Shown one piece after another: positions 25,580 to 33,558 of a stretch of DNA of 64,000 nt. Under the pieces are notes generated by a model. The model was not told where the DNA came from. It did no database searches and worked only from the letters and a program-made list of their open reading frames with translations. This DNA is from Burkholderia anthina (GTDB lineage Bacteria > Pseudomonadota > Gammaproteobacteria > Burkholderiales > Burkholderiaceae), in contig NZ_CABVLY010000004.1 of the NCBI RefSeq assembly GCF_902498995.1, positions 62,001 to 126,000 on the forward strand, given 5' to 3'. The translations under genes and the position numbers were made by a program. Each line of letters starts with the position of its first letter. The first letter of the stretch is position 1.

Positions 25580-26314
25580 TCAGCGCAGCGGCGCGACCGA
25601 CGCACCCGTAATGCCATGCCGGCGCAGCGAGTCGGCCACGAAACCCGACGCCTTCATCTCCTCGACGAACGCGCCGAGGAAAGCGGCAGCCGCTTCGCCA
25701 CGGCTCTTCGGTACGCCCATCGCCTGGCGGATCACCATGAAGCGCTCGTCGAGCAGGCGCAGGCCCGGGGTTGTCGCGGCGTCGGCTTCGAGCTGCTGCT
25801 TCACCCCCGCTGCCACTTCCAGCTGCTGCTCGACGAAGGTCGGCACGACGGCCGGCGACGTCGGCGCGCGCACGATCTGCGCGGCCTTCAGTTCGCGCGT
25901 GAGGAACAGGTCGTACGCGCTGCCTTTGCCGACCGCCACGCGGTTGTGCGGCTGGTCGACGTCGGCGTTGCCGCGGATCGGCGAATCGTCGCGCACGAGA
26001 TAGAAGCCTTCGATCAGCACGTACGGCTCGGTGAACGCCACCGTTTCGCCGCGCAACGGATCGACCGCGAAGAAGCCGAAGTCGGCGCGCTCTTCGGTCA
26101 GCGCCTGCACCGATTTGCCGGCGGCGTCGAACACCACGAGTGCGAGGTCGGCCGACAGGCGCTCGGCGAACGCACGCGCGAGATCGATCGATACGCCGAA
26201 CGGTTCGCCCGTCGCCGGGTCGCGGTTCGCGAGGATCGGGTTGCCGAGATTGATCGACGCGCGCAGCTTGCCGGTCGGGGTGAATGCGGCGAGGACGGAA
26301 GGGTCGACGGTCAT
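25580..26314 (-). CDS. Family 3 solute-binding protein without a signal peptide
   Basis: 244 aa. 'GKLRASINLGNPILANRDPATGEPFGVSIDLARAFAERL' and 'ADFGFFAVDPLRGETVAFTEPYVLIEGFYLV' are typical of amino-acid-binding proteins of ABC transporters (SBP_bac_3). The protein starts 'MTVDPSVLAAFTPTGKLR', with no signal peptide, and the upstream frame does not supply one. No permease or ATPase is adjacent. It may therefore be a cytoplasmic ligand-binding protein, or depend on another gene's transporter. The next gene upstream, a monooxygenase-like protein, lies 23 bp away on the same strand. Confidence 0.75.
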   Translation of the reverse strand: MTVDPSVLAAFTPTGKLRASINLGNPILANRDPATGEPFGVSIDLARAFAERLSADLALVVFDAAGKSVQALTEERADFGFFAVDPLRGETVAFTEPYVLIEGFYLVRDDSPIRGNADVDQPHNRVAVGKGSAYDLFLTRELKAAQIVRAPTSPAVVPTFVEQQLEVAAGVKQQLEADAATTPGLRLLDERFMVIRQAMGVPKSRGEAAAAFLGAFVEEMKASGFVADSLRRHGITGASVAPLR

Positions 26315-26337
26315 GAGGATTCCGTGGCGATTGCCGG

Positions 26338-26631
26338 TTATTGCACAGCCACTTCCGTATGCACGACTTGCGGCGGGCTCTTGAAGAACGGCCCGGCCAG
26401 TTGCCGCCACGTCTGGAAGTCTTCCGACTCCCGGAAATGCACCATGTGATCGTCGACGGTGTTCCACTTGACGACGAGCAGATACCCGCCGCTGCGCTCG
26501 ATCACGCGATGCAGCTCGGCGCCGCCGCAGCCGCGCGCGCGGGCGAACAACGGAAGTGCCTGGCGAACCGCGGCCTCGAACGGCTCGGCCTGCGACGGAT
26601 CGATTTCGAGCGATGCCATTTCCAGAATCAT
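26338..26631 (-). CDS. Antibiotic-biosynthesis-monooxygenase (ABM) domain protein
   Basis: 97 aa, typical for single-domain ABM proteins. 'MILEMASLEIDPSQAEPFEAAVRQALPLFARARGCGGAELHRVIERSGGYLLVVKWNTVDDHMVHFRESEDFQTWRQLAGPFF' has the ferredoxin-like fold pattern with the conserved W..H...F..S..F..W motif. Members act as cofactor-free quinol-type oxygenases or as heme or small-molecule-binding proteins. It is transcribed ahead of the binding-protein gene with 23 bp between them. The substrate is unknown. Confidence 0.8.
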   Translation of the reverse strand: MILEMASLEIDPSQAEPFEAAVRQALPLFARARGCGGAELHRVIERSGGYLLVVKWNTVDDHMVHFRESEDFQTWRQLAGPFFKSPPQVVHTEVAVQ

Positions 26632-27134
26632 GAATGCTCCAATGCGGGTTGAATGCTGCGAACGGATCGTGATGCGACGCGCGCCGTGGCGGCGCATACG
26701 GCAACGATACCGGAAGTCGGCATCGCGGGGGCGTTTCCGCGAGGCCAAACGCGACGCCACGCCTTCCCGATGAGTCGGCGACAAGGACAGCGCGGCGGGC
26801 ACCGCGAGAATCGCCTGGATCCCGGTCGGCGCGTGTCGCTGCTGTCAGTCGTGCCTGATTGCGATGGTTTTAAGCGCGGTAAAGCGCGGCAATGCTTCAA
26901 ACCCTCTATGCCGCCGGCTTCCGCGCGCTCGACGAGGGCCGAACCCGCGCATGCTGCTTTGCGTTGACGAGCGGCCCCATCTCCCGATTCATCGACGGCG
27001 GCCCCGACCGCAGCAAGGCAAATCACTGGTCCAGATGATCCCGCACGTGCTCGTAGATGCCGCGCCGGACGAGCAAGCGGCTACCGTGCCGTTCTGCATC
27101 GGCTGCCCGACCGACACGGAGGGCGCGCGCGAGG
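26632..27134. other. About 500 bp without a firm gene
   Basis: A 48-codon frame from ATG 26892 to TGA 27038 (starting 'MLQTLYAAGFRALDEGRTR') has coding-like composition but no ribosome-binding site and no family I know. The stretch lies beside a mobile-element relic and probably contains decayed sequence. Confidence 0.3.
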
Positions 27135-27338
27135 TTATCGTTTGCGCTGGCGCGGATCGATGCCGTTCTGTTTGAGTAGCTTGCGCAAGCGGGCGTTATC
27201 GCCCCACAGCGTAGCGAACGCGATCACCATCATCAGGGTGGGGAACCATTCTCCGGTTCCGGCGATGATGGCCCAAGCGACGGCGAAACAGATTACCGCC
27301 GTACCGATGAGAAGCAGGCGATCAGCAATCCATTTCAT
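27135..27338 (-). CDS. Small membrane protein
   Basis: 67 aa. Two hydrophobic segments, 'LLLIGTAVICFAVAWAIIAG' and 'WFPTLMMVIAFATLW', are followed by a basic tail 'RLRKLLKQNGIDPRQRKR'. The start overlaps the stop of the upstream gene by four bases (ATGA), so the two are translated together. I recognise no family. The pair lies next to an integrase remnant, which suggests mobile-element cargo. Confidence 0.6.
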   Translation of the reverse strand: MKWIADRLLLIGTAVICFAVAWAIIAGTGEWFPTLMMVIAFATLWGDNARLRKLLKQNGIDPRQRKR

Positions 27339-27712
27339 CGCGCACCCCGGATCGCCGTATTTGCCTTCAGCCCCAAATAACTATGCGGACCGGGTGCCAG
27401 CACTTCGGGATGACGCAGGATTTGCGCCATGACGAACGGGTGAATGTACAGACCGTAGCGCGCACCCCATTGCGCAACGGCGAGCGACATGTTCGCGTTG
27501 CGTTTGCCGATGCCGCATGCCAATGTCGAGTCGGTTGCGACCATCAGGCTACCGACTATTGCGCCCAGGTAGGCACTCGCGAGAGTCGACCCGACGACGC
27601 CTGCCTTTTCCAGGATCGTGGTTGCGCCAAGCATTTCGCCAACCGTCGCGTCGGGACCGAGGGCCTTTAGGGTGCCCGTCATCGTACTGACACTGGCTAC
27701 CGACGTTTGCAA
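27335..27712 (-). CDS. Hypothetical membrane-associated protein, possibly 5'-truncated
   Basis: 125 aa from TTG 27712. It contains 'AGVVGSTLASAYLGAIVGSLMVATDSTLACG', a glycine-rich hydrophobic region, and 'GARYGLYIHPFVMAQILRHPEVL'. The same frame stays open upstream to a TAA at 27872-27874 and reads protein-like ('LHVVADLPNLFASVSGQYGR'), with no ATG or GTG to start it. The native 5' end may thus have been lost at the junction with the integrase fragment. The function is unknown. It is coupled to the small membrane protein downstream. Confidence 0.5.
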   Translation of the reverse strand: MQTSVASVSTMTGTLKALGPDATVGEMLGATTILEKAGVVGSTLASAYLGAIVGSLMVATDSTLACGIGKRNANMSLAVAQWGARYGLYIHPFVMAQILRHPEVLAPGPHSYLGLKANTAIRGAR

Positions 27713-27881
27713 TGTCGCAAAAAGGTAGTTGGAACAGGCATATGAAGCGCGGCCATATTGGCCTGAAACGCTTGCGAAAAGGTTGGGCAGGTCGGCGACG
27801 ACATGGAGCGTTCTCGCGATTAAACGCGCAATTTTCGCACACCCGCCGCGCCACTGGACCTGACAACCCTGTTAGGTCGGC

Positions 27882-28107
27882 GTGCCTCAGCAAGCAGTGT
27901 ACGAGCGCCAACCGTACTCGGGCCGGCGGCCGACCGAGGCGCGCGTGCCGGTTACGCACTGGGTGCCCCACGACCTACGTCGTCCGGCCCGCACTCAGCT
28001 TGCAGCGTTGGGATGCCGGAGGGAGGTAGGGGAGGCGATCGTCGGGCACATGCTTCCGGGCGTCGAAGGGCTGACGTCGAACGCCTCGACGTACCTCCGG
28101 CAGTTGA
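27882..28107 (+). pseudogene. Tyrosine-recombinase (phage/island integrase) C-terminal remnant
   Basis: The frame reads 'VTHWVPHDLRRPARTQLAALGC', then 'EVGEAIVGHMLPGVEG' and 'NASTYLRQLS'. HDLRR (27969-27983) carries the conserved His and Arg of the catalytic box. GHM (His at 28047) and the Tyr of 'STYL' correspond to the second His and the nucleophile of P4-type integrases, whose family form is 'PHDLRRTART' and 'LGH'. The core-binding and N-terminal domains are absent, and the frame runs into the oppositely oriented esterase gene. It marks an old island insertion at this spot. Confidence 0.75.
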
Positions 28108-28112
28108 GCCTG

Positions 28113-29198
28113 TCACCGCTTGCGCCGCCGCCGCCGAAAGAAATTCCAGAACATCGCGGTCGCGTCCGGCCCGGTGGCCGAATGGAACGCTTCGCGCGGA
28201 TCGCCGCCGCTCCATGCGTGCGCCAGCCGGCGAACGATGCAGACCCGCACGACCACCCGGCCGCCACGCAGATAGTCGGTGTATTCGGCGCCGTCATCCG
28301 CGTACGTGTGTTGCTCGCCGACGCGCAACTCGCCGTGTTCGTCGACGAGCCGATTGAGTCGCGCGAATGCCGCGCCGAGCTGCATCGCGTTCTGTTCGGC
28401 GACCACCGTATCGAGTCCGCCGTGCATGACGAGCGCGGGCATGCCCGGATACGCACGAACGTCGACGCATGTGTCGACCACCTGTACCGGATCGTCGCGC
28501 AGCCCGCGCCGCATCAGGCTCATCGCGGCCATGGTCGACAACGGCGGCGCGATGGCCGGGCCGGAGTGCAGGCCGACGGCCGCGAACAGGGCAGGACACT
28601 CGATCGCCAGCCGCGCGGCCAGCCCCGCGCCGGCTGACATCCCGGCCAGATACACACGGTCGCGATCGAACCCGCGCTCCCGCACGACCGCATCGATCAG
28701 CGACGCGATCGCCGGCGCTTCCGAATGCGCTGCATCGCCATGCCAGTTCCAGCAGCGATGCGAATGGGCGGTCTTCGCCTGTTCGGGAAACAGTACGGCA
28801 AACCCGGCGCGCTCCGCGATGCGGCAAATGCGCGTGCCGGCGGCGAACGACTCGGCGGTCTGCTTGCAGCCGTGGAGCATCACGACGACGGGCATGCCGA
28901 CGGTCGTCGCCGGCGCGACGGGAAGATACAGCCCGTACGCGAGATGGTTGACGAAGCGGCCGGCAGCCGGGCGGGCGGAATGGAACGAGCGCAGCCACGT
29001 GCCGGGCGCCTGGTTCGGCGTTGTCCGTGCGGCGGGAGCCGGGCTCGTGCGGCGCGTCGCCGGTGTGCTTGCCGGGCGCTGGGTCGTTCGCTTGGCCGAC
29101 GCGGCCGGTTTGGCAGGCTTCTTCCCGGGCCGCGTGCTCGTTGCGGCGGAAAGCAGATCGAAAGGCCGTAGCCAGAGACTGGATTTTTTCCTGGGCAT
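28113..29198 (-). CDS. PHB-depolymerase-family esterase (LpqC-like)
   Basis: 361 aa. A low-complexity Lys/Pro/Ala/Thr region (residues 20-65) precedes an alpha/beta-hydrolase. 'VVVMLHGCKQTAESFAAGT' forms the oxyanion loop, 'NWHGDAAHSEAP' follows, and 'YLAGMSAGAGLAARLA' holds the nucleophile Ser188. Asp in 'MHGGLDTVV' and His in 'RLAHAWSGG' complete the triad. The family includes extracellular and intracellular polyhydroxybutyrate depolymerases and feruloyl or acetylxylan-type esterases. No classical signal peptide is visible from the chosen ATG (29198). The stop lies a few bases from the integrase remnant. Confidence 0.85.
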   Translation of the reverse strand: MPRKKSSLWLRPFDLLSAATSTRPGKKPAKPAASAKRTTQRPASTPATRRTSPAPAARTTPNQAPGTWLRSFHSARPAAGRFVNHLAYGLYLPVAPATTVGMPVVVMLHGCKQTAESFAAGTRICRIAERAGFAVLFPEQAKTAHSHRCWNWHGDAAHSEAPAIASLIDAVVRERGFDRDRVYLAGMSAGAGLAARLAIECPALFAAVGLHSGPAIAPPLSTMAAMSLMRRGLRDDPVQVVDTCVDVRAYPGMPALVMHGGLDTVVAEQNAMQLGAAFARLNRLVDEHGELRVGEQHTYADDGAEYTDYLRGGRVVVRVCIVRRLAHAWSGGDPREAFHSATGPDATAMFWNFFRRRRRKR

Positions 29199-29517
29199 GG
29201 ACGAATCTCGTGCCGCCGGCTCGCGCCACGGGATGCGGCACAGCCGGCGGTCGGATGGAAGTCGAATGCGGGCAGCGTCCGTGTCGAAACCGCCGATCAT
29301 GGACGACCCGCCCGTGATCGGCCGGCCGACGACATGCAACGCGACATCTTTACGGCAGCGGCGCGATCCGGAGCCGCCATGCGGCATGCTAGCAGGCGTC
29401 GCTCGTAGCGAGTGCGATGGTTCCGTGACGTATCGATGAACGATTCGACCCTGCCGCGGGCCGCGCCGAACCAGTATGCTCGTCTTTTTCCATGCACCTC
29501 CAGCGAGCGGCCTCGCG
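29199..29517. other. Divergent intergenic region, nothing recognised
   Basis: About 320 bp between the divergent esterase and acetyltransferase genes. It must hold both promoters. I see no clear palindrome or small gene. Confidence 0.4.
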
Positions 29518-29979
29518 ATGAACCTGACTTTCTCCCCCACGACGCAAGCCGACGCAGACACCCTCGTCGCGATTCGTATCGCCGCGATGCGCGACAGCCT
29601 CGAGCGGATCGGACGCTTCGATCCGCAGCGCGCGCGTGAGCGGTTTCTCGCGTCGTTCGATCCCGCGTTGTGCCGGTTCGTCGAATGCGACGGCGTGCGT
29701 GCGGGCTTCGTGCTGGTGCGGCCGAACGCCGATCACTGGCTGCTCGATCATCTGTACATCGCGCCCGGGCAGCAGGGGAAGGGCCTCGGTGAGGCCGTGC
29801 TGCGCGAGATTTTCGTGGAGGCCGACGCGCAGCGGATGCCGGTTCGCGTCGGCGCGTTGCGCGGCAGCGAATCGAACCGTTTCTATCGGCGGCACGGCTT
29901 CGTGCAGACCGGTGAAGCGGAATGGGATATCTACTATGTGCGGGAACCGGGAGCGCCCGGCCCATTCGTATCGGCGTAG
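29518..29979 (+). CDS. GNAT-family N-acetyltransferase
   Basis: 153 aa, one GNAT domain. 'TTQADADTLVAIRIAAMRDSLERIGRFDP' starts it; 'LLDHLYIAPGQQGKGLGEAVLREIF' contains the acetyl-CoA pyrophosphate loop Q-Q-G-K-G-L-G; 'GSESNRFYRRHGFVQTGEAEWDIYYVR' is the C-terminal N.FY...GF motif. The ATG at 29518 gives the normal GNAT start. The substrate is unknown; small-molecule or antibiotic acetylation are possibilities. It is a single-gene unit, convergent with the VWA gene. Confidence 0.85.
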   Translation: MNLTFSPTTQADADTLVAIRIAAMRDSLERIGRFDPQRARERFLASFDPALCRFVECDGVRAGFVLVRPNADHWLLDHLYIAPGQQGKGLGEAVLREIFVEADAQRMPVRVGALRGSESNRFYRRHGFVQTGEAEWDIYYVREPGAPGPFVSA

Positions 29980-30018
29980 CGCGGACGCGCGTGCGTCGAC
30001 CCGACCCGCTCTGCCCGA

Positions 30019-31722
30019 TCAGCGCCGATCCAGCAACGTGTCGCTGAGCACGCTGAACGCCGCGCCCGGCAACGCGTTCAATTGCTCGACGACACTGCTG
30101 ACCGGATAAAACGACTCCACCGAATCGTCGAGAATCCCGATGCCGATCAGTTCGACGCGCTGTGCGCGCAGCGCATCGACGCGTGCACGCAGGTCGGTGC
30201 GCAGGATCGCCGGGTTGCCGTCGCCGGTGGCCGGGTAGCCGTCCGACAGCACCATCAGGATGCGGCGGCGCGCGCGCTTCGACAGCAGCCGTTCGGCGGC
30301 CCAGCTCAACGCTTCGCCGTCGGGGTTCTCGTGCCCGCATTCGATGCAGGCGAGCCCGCTCGGGTTGTCCGAATCGAAGCGCTTGTACACGCGCAGGTCG
30401 AGCCGTTCGACGAAGCGGTTGTAGCCGAACGTGTCGCGGCCGCCGTCGAGCCAGCGCTGGTAATGCGCGCGCATCGCGGCATCCTCGACGGAGCTGTAGC
30501 CGAGCACTTCGCAGGCGAAGCCGAGCTGCATCAGCGCATCGCACAGCGCGGCCGCGCAGCGCGTCGCGAGTTCGATCTTCCGGCCGGCCATCGAGCCGCT
30601 GCAGTCGAGCAGCAGGCTCACCGCCGCGTCGCGCCCGGGCGCCGCGCGTGTGACGCGAAACGGCGTGCGATAGCCGGGCGTGGTCGCCACGCGCACGAGC
30701 GATGCGCGATCGAGCTGCCCGCGTTCCTGTTCGCGTTTCCAGTGCGTCTGCTCGTCGACTTTCAACGCGCGTTCGAGCCGCATCCGCAGCGGCTCGGTCT
30801 GCGCGCGCGCCGCGCCGCGCAGACGATGCCAGCGTGCCGGTTCGCCCTTGCCGGTGAAGTCCGTCACCGTATCGAAGGCCGTGGTCAGCGGAATCGAGAG
30901 GAGCGGCCGGTTCTCCTCGGACAGCCGGATCGTGCCGGGCGCCGCGTCGCCTTGCGCCGGTGTGTCGGATGACGACACCGTTTCGGCGATCACGCCGGCT
31001 GCGGAGTCGGCGGCGGCGGGCGCGCGTGCGTCGTCCGACGCGCCGGGTTCGTCCGCGTCGAACTCGGCGGCGATCGCGTCGCTGTCGAGCGTGCTGCCCG
31101 GATCGGCGGTGAACATCATGGTGTTGGCGCCGGCCGATGCGAGCGCGCGAACGCGTGCCACGATCCGTCGCGCGGCCCCGATGCTGTCGGAAGTCGACGT
31201 CGACGCACGTGCTTCGACGATGAGATCGGCGGTTGCCGCGACGGTCGCGTCGAGCGACGGCACGTGCTCGGTGGCGGTCGGCGGCTCGTCCCACAACGCG
31301 CGTTCGATGCGCCACAGCAGCTTGTCGCGCCATGCGAGCTTCGGCCATCCGCGCAGCGTGTCGGCGGCGGATACCGCACGCATCCGGATCAGGAATCGCT
31401 GTGCGCCGGGATAAAGCGCCACGAGGCGCCCGGCCGCACGCCGGTCGTCGATCGCCTGCGCGATGCGTTGCACGACGGGCGACGTCAGCGCGGCCACGGA
31501 CGCGATCGCGCTGAAGCGCGTGCGGGCCGCGTGGAGATCGACGAAGCCGGTGATCGCGTCGTCGTCGATGGCGCCGTCGAGCAGCGTGTCGGGCAGCACG
31601 AGCCGGTCGCGCTGCAGCAGCGGCCCGTGGCTTGCAAAGCGCACGTCGATCCCGTGCCGTTGCGACAGCGTGCGCGCGAGCCGCGTCAGGTGAACCGAGC
31701 GCGCGTCGTCGTCCCGGTCCAT
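30019..31722 (-). CDS. CobT-like VWA-domain protein, partner of the MoxR/CobS ATPase
   Basis: 567 aa. The C-terminal third is a von Willebrand A domain with MIDAS motif DCSGS at residues 373-377, 'YNRFVERLDLRVYKRFDSDNPSGLACIECGHENPDGEAL' and 'RILMVLSDGYPATGDGNPA'. This arrangement matches the cobaltochelatase CobT family. The middle is acidic and low-complexity (about 205-265), also like CobT. It begins 4 bp after the AAA+ ATPase gene, the CobS-CobT order. No CobN-like large chelatase or cobalamin gene is visible, so this pair probably works as a MoxR-VWA chaperone-like complex, acting on metal insertion or protein maturation of an unknown target. Confidence 0.8.
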   Translation of the reverse strand: MDRDDDARSVHLTRLARTLSQRHGIDVRFASHGPLLQRDRLVLPDTLLDGAIDDDAITGFVDLHAARTRFSAIASVAALTSPVVQRIAQAIDDRRAAGRLVALYPGAQRFLIRMRAVSAADTLRGWPKLAWRDKLLWRIERALWDEPPTATEHVPSLDATVAATADLIVEARASTSTSDSIGAARRIVARVRALASAGANTMMFTADPGSTLDSDAIAAEFDADEPGASDDARAPAAADSAAGVIAETVSSSDTPAQGDAAPGTIRLSEENRPLLSIPLTTAFDTVTDFTGKGEPARWHRLRGAARAQTEPLRMRLERALKVDEQTHWKREQERGQLDRASLVRVATTPGYRTPFRVTRAAPGRDAAVSLLLDCSGSMAGRKIELATRCAAALCDALMQLGFACEVLGYSSVEDAAMRAHYQRWLDGGRDTFGYNRFVERLDLRVYKRFDSDNPSGLACIECGHENPDGEALSWAAERLLSKRARRRILMVLSDGYPATGDGNPAILRTDLRARVDALRAQRVELIGIGILDDSVESFYPVSSVVEQLNALPGAAFSVLSDTLLDRR

Positions 31723-31726
31723 CGCG

Positions 31727-32935
31727 TCACGCCTCGAAATCGATGTGGTGGCGGACGATGCTGCGAATCAACGCCGCGTCTTCCGGGCCGACCTTCGCAT
31801 AGATCGTCGGCCCCGCGGCCGATTCCGGATCGCCGGTGCGCAGCATCAGTTCGGCCCAGTCGAGCAGCCGGCGGGTCGAGAACGCGCTGGCGAGATCCTC
31901 GCGGACGAACGCCGCGCGACAATCGGCGGCGATCGCCGCCAGCGTCGCGGCCATCGCGGCGGACATGCGTGGGCCGAACGTCTGCTGCAGCACCTGCGCC
32001 TCGTCGCGCGGCGGCAGGTAATCGATGTGGTACACGCGCCAGCGATCGAGAAACGCCTCGTTCATCAAGTTCGCGCCCTGGTACAGATGCCGGAACTGCC
32101 CCATCGCGCCGACCGCGTTCGCGGTCGCGAACAGCCGGAACGACGGATGCGGGACGACGATCTCGTTGCCTTTCTCCTTCAGCAGCAGGCGGCCGCCCGG
32201 TTCGAGCACGGCGGTCAGCACCGCGAGGATCGCCGGCTCCGCGAAGTCGATCTCGTCGACGATCAGCCACAGCCCTTCGCGCATCGCGGCCGGCAGCACG
32301 CCGTCGACCCAGATCGTTTCGCCGCCCTTGACCGTCCAGAAGCCGACGAAGTCGCCCACCGTGGTCTGGCCGTTCATGTTCGAGCGCAACACGCCGTGAC
32401 CGGCCTGCGCGGCGGCCTGTTCGATCAGGCTCGTCTTGCCGGTGCCCGTATGACCGATCAGCAGGATGCGGCGATTCTCGACGACGTCTTCGAGCACGCC
32501 GGATGCGCGGGCGGTGAACAGGTAAGCGGGATTGCGCGGCGGAACGAGCGGGCCGCCGGGGCCGCGCGGCATCGGCACGCCGCCGACCGGCACGGTGTTT
32601 GCCGCGTGCCGCGACGCGGCCGGCCGGGCAGCACGCGCGCGGCGCAGGTCGTGCATGAAGCCTTCGCGAAGGGCCGGGGTAACGCGGTCGCCGTCGTTTT
32701 CGTCGCGACGGACGAAACCTTCGTGGTGCCACTTGCGCAGCTTCGCGTCGAGGTTGTCCGCATCGACGACCGTATCGACCGACGTGCTGCCGTCGGGCCG
32801 GTGATGCTGGATGCGGAACATGTGCGCGCGCTCGGAGCGGCTGACGACCCATTGTCCGGCGGACGGATCCGCCGGTTGCCGATAGACGCCGAGGACCGAC
32901 GGGGCGGAAGGTGCGTTGTCAGCGGTTGCGTTCAT
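31727..32935 (-). CDS. CobS/MoxR-type AAA+ ATPase
   Basis: 402 aa from ATG 32935. The first 130 residues are a variable region containing 'RSERAHMFRIQHHRPDGSTSVDTVVDADNLDAKLRKWHHEGFV'. The AAA+ core has Walker A GHTGTGKT (161-168), 'RSNMNGQTTVGDFVGFWTVKGGE', Walker B 'GLWLIVDEIDFAEPAILAVL' and sensor 1 'FRLFATANAVG'. This follows CobS of the cobaltochelatase and MoxR proteins. The upstream open frame of 52 codons has no family similarity. It is the first gene of a two-gene operon with the VWA protein; the pair is expected to act together in an ATP-driven complex. Confidence 0.85.
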   Translation of the reverse strand: MNATADNAPSAPSVLGVYRQPADPSAGQWVVSRSERAHMFRIQHHRPDGSTSVDTVVDADNLDAKLRKWHHEGFVRRDENDGDRVTPALREGFMHDLRRARAARPAASRHAANTVPVGGVPMPRGPGGPLVPPRNPAYLFTARASGVLEDVVENRRILLIGHTGTGKTSLIEQAAAQAGHGVLRSNMNGQTTVGDFVGFWTVKGGETIWVDGVLPAAMREGLWLIVDEIDFAEPAILAVLTAVLEPGGRLLLKEKGNEIVVPHPSFRLFATANAVGAMGQFRHLYQGANLMNEAFLDRWRVYHIDYLPPRDEAQVLQQTFGPRMSAAMAATLAAIAADCRAAFVREDLASAFSTRRLLDWAELMLRTGDPESAAGPTIYAKVGPEDAALIRSIVRHHIDFEA

Positions 32936-33558
32936 GGTCGAGAGCAAAAAGGGGCGGCGGAATCGGCGGTCGCGGGCGTCAGCGTTCGGCAGACGGCGCC
33001 GGCTGCGCTGGATACCGACCGCGCGGGCCGTGCCGGCCGGATGCCACGAAATGCGCGAGCGGCGAACCGGAGCGTCCCGTCCCCGGGGCATTCTCCGTAC
33101 TGTATCGCATCGGATCGATGTCGGGTCCGGCCGGGGGCGACGCTCGGGAATGGCGGCTCGGGTGGTCCAGCAGGGCGCGATCGACGCCGATCGCGGCGAA
33201 TGCCGTTCCCGGGGCGGTGGCTGGAAGGTGACATACGGCGCGAGGTTCGCCCGAATTACCTCGATCGTTGCGATGAAACGGATGACTTTCGAGTTCGGTC
33301 AGATCAACGGCGCCGCCCGGCCTCGGGCATTCGCGTCATCATTGCGCCACCACGCGGCCAGCACGATGCAAACGGCAACCAGCGCGACCCTGGATACCGC
33401 CGTAGTCCACTGCCCGCGCGGGCGGCCCCCTGCTGCCAATCCTGAATCGCGGAGCATCCGTGCACCCGGGGCCGACCCGATCGCGGGCCGGGACATCTAC
33501 CGCCCCGCGCCGGCAGGATGCGTTTCATTCGCCGGACGAGCCCGGCCGGGTTCGCACA
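32936..33558. other. About 620 bp without a firm gene
   Basis: A minus-strand frame of 65 codons (33299-33496) contains one hydrophobic stretch, 'VSRVALVAVCIVLAAWW', and could be a tiny membrane protein, but no ribosome-binding site is seen. The remainder has no recognisable gene; the ATPase promoter must lie at its left end. Confidence 0.3.

Noticed and set aside
30019-32935. Annotation of the ATPase-VWA pair as cobaltochelatase subunits of cobalamin synthesis
   Set aside because: No CobN or other cobalamin gene is nearby. Similarity to CobS and CobT is kept only as a family description.
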